DNA from: Diphasiastrum complanatum
Taxonomy: Eukaryota; Streptophyta; Lycopodiopsida; Lycopodiales; Lycopodiaceae
Direction of reading: 5' to 3'
Length of the DNA: 60,000 bases
Assembly: GCA_029204225.1 (NCBI GenBank)
Contig: CM055100.1
Location: 62,815,141-62,875,140 of the forward strand
Each line of letters opens with the position of its first letter. Within the stretch, counting starts at the first letter, position 1. This document shows, piece after piece, positions 58,370 through 60,000 of this stretch. The notes below the pieces were generated by a model that saw only the letters and a program-made list of their open reading frames with translations, did not search any database and was not told the origin of the DNA. The position numbers and the translations under genes were made by a program.

Positions 58370-59112
58370 GCACTCAGCTAAAATTGGACACTTGTTAGAG
58401 TCACTTATTAATCATTCGCTAGTCTACCCGGGAGTTGGTGGATGGAGAGCATGTGCATGAGCCAGGATGTATCTCCAGGCCAGGAGATGTGTGCTAGGGA
58501 GAGCCGAGAGCAATGGCTGGTGGTATGGGATGCCAGTTATCGTAGGAGGCTCAACTAGGCATGACTATGTCGATAGCTCCAGTGCATGGGGGTGGGTTGG
58601 TTGTGACCCTATGGATGGGCGGATACGGTGCATCATCACTGGTATGGGGTGTGCGGAACCTTCAAGGCAGCCGGAGATCTTAGGGAGTTGTAATATTTGG
58701 TGTCAAAGCAGTCGATTCCTTTTCGAGTGCACACATTCCCTTTTATGCCTTTGTGGTTTGAAAATTCCTATAAGGGGATTGTGGCTATTGGGTTGTTGAA
58801 TCCTATTTCAATTGGGTTGAGAACTAGTTGTAAACTGGTTTCTGTTAAGCTTATTATCTTTCCTTGAAAACCTTTTTTTTGAGTTCTTGAATAGAAAAGA
58901 TGTAAGCTTTAGCAATCTCCTTTTCTTTTAAGGTATAGATTGATATTTCTTTTAATCTATTTCATTAAAAGAAATCTGGTTTAAACTTAATTTATTTTAG
59001 TTTGAATGGGAACCCCCCCTTCCTTTAAAAAAGAAAAAAAAGTGAGCTGGGCACTGGCGCTAGTGCACGCCTGTGCATCTCCACCAGCCACCCAGTACTT
59101 TTGATACAATCC

Positions 59113-59145
59113 CCTGCAGGTACGGCTGTCAGCTGTACCTGCAGG
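59113..59145. repeat. 11-bp inverted repeat
   Basis: CCTGCAGGTAC and GTACCTGCAGG flank an 11-base loop. No poly-T tail directly follows, although a T-run starts 11 bases later. Confidence 0.6.
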
Positions 59146-60000
59146 TGTAGTACCTTTTTTTTTTAAGATTTAAACAAGGTGGAGGGCGGCGCTACCTCAC
59201 ATGCAAAGTATTTGTTGCATAAGAGCTAGCAGTCGGGCGCACGACCTTTTAAGGGGAGGGGAGAGGTTAGCTGTATCTCCCCTATTAAACCCTTCTATTT
59301 ATTTTTTGTGATGTGACAGGCAGGGGAGGACGCGCTTCCCCACGGCCCCACTCACTAAGCAAATTACTATGAAAACTTTTAAACCAAAGTTTTGTTTATC
59401 TAAACTTTGATAGTTAAGTTGAAAAGGTAAGTTCTTAGATGTAAATCTTATGCAACTTATGAATTATATACTTCAAAGTTGAACTAAATCTTGTTAAAAG
59501 ATTGAAATAAAGCCAAAACTTGGACTTGGACTGGCTATTCTTTCTTTTGTTCATACTTCTCTTCTTCTCCTCTGTACCTGCAGATCTCCAAAGATTGGAG
59601 GGGAACTGTAGTACGTAGGAGTTGGAGGTGAGAGAAGGGGCCTTAACCAAATGTTGTAAACCTTTGAGGTCCATGGGCCATGTGGCACCATTTTATGGCC
59701 CCACATGGTAGGAAAGGTCTAGAAAGGACACCTAGGACCTTTTTTGGGCCCCACTTGTCTTTTTTGCATGAGGTTGGAGAGGAGCTTTGGGGAGGGGATA
59801 AAGGAGGTACGTTCACTTTCCTCTACCCCGTTCCCCATGTTGTTTGTAAAGTTTTTGAGTGCTCAAGTTATTTTATTTTCTTGAGCCCTTCTCCTCTAGT
59901 TTTCAGTTTTTAACGGTTTTGATACCGTTGTTCTCCGTTTTTCCTCTAGCTTGTTGCTACATATGCTTTTGCCATGGATACTCCTATGGAAGAAACACGA

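Larger units (their letters stand above)
57780..60000. other. FTSH4 upstream intron or flank, no gene recognised
   Basis: Missing FTSH4 N-terminal exons should lie here or beyond the window, but I could not identify one. A TTTGGTGTCAAAGC sequence near 58,698 could be a retroelement primer site. The last 400 bases contain GC-richer sequence of unknown nature. Confidence 0.4.

Noticed and set aside
59113-59171. Inverted repeat followed by T-run as a bacterial-type terminator
   Set aside because: The T-run is not adjacent to the stem and the DNA is plant nuclear.

Overview
This window is nuclear DNA from a land plant. It holds two intron-containing host genes, a calcium-dependent protein kinase (CDPK) and the mitochondrial i-AAA protease FTSH4, embedded in AT-rich DNA dominated by decayed, nested LTR retrotransposons. 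CDPKs of this architecture occur in plants and some protists, and the methionine-tRNA primer sites (TGGTATCAGAGC) are typical of plant LTR elements. The density of broken Copia elements and the mixed intron sizes (about 120 bp to 7 kb) suggest a large-genome plant. A seed-free plant such as a fern is only a guess; species cannot be read from the window.

Layout, left to right. 1-2.4 kb: an unexplained open segment, a retroelement leader copy and a Ty3/Gypsy relic. 2.4-10.4 kb: two Copia relatives of one family, A (minus) and B (plus), with B's 5' LTR breaking A's integrase. 10.6-15.9 kb: element C, a Copia relative with gag but no recognisable pol, bounded by a GTGTG target duplication; its 3' LTR is split by 1.7 kb of foreign DNA. 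15.9-16.7 kb: a Gypsy integrase relic. 17.9-30.8 kb: the CDPK gene (plus, 8 exons, 551 aa). Its intron 1 carries a 348-bp tandem duplication and a perfect 25-bp hairpin; its intron 4 has grown to 7 kb around Copia element E and also holds an LTR relic of the D family.

30.8-37.3 kb is mostly featureless, with a degenerate Gypsy protease and a tRNA-derived SINE. 37.3-44.8 kb: Copia element D (minus), apparently sitting in the leader of another LTR element, F (44.8-46.4 kb). 47-48.2 kb: a TATA box below an array of short motifs, followed by a broken coding stretch I do not recognise. 48.2-50.3 kb: an LTR and primer site related to E joined directly to Gypsy RNase H/integrase sequence, then a 24-bp repeat array. 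51.3-51.8 kb: another A/B-family fragment. 52.6-53.2 kb: a palindromic CG-rich DNA element. 53.3-54.5 kb: a Gypsy reverse transcriptase relic with a candidate LTR. 55.0-57.8 kb: the last four exons of FTSH4 (minus); its presequence exons were not found. No rRNA gene, functional tRNA gene or CRISPR array was seen.

Only the two host genes look functional. The CDPK has all kinase motifs, its autoinhibitory junction and four EF hands. FTSH4 has Walker A and B motifs, the arginine-finger region and a zinc protease site. Each of the five larger Copia elements (A to E) lacks a different essential module, so none looks autonomous. The most unusual material is the pol-less interior of C, the patched LTR of C, the duplicated zinc-knuckle module of D, the gag-integrase fusion of E, and short CG-containing motif arrays just upstream of TATA boxes in unrelated LTRs.
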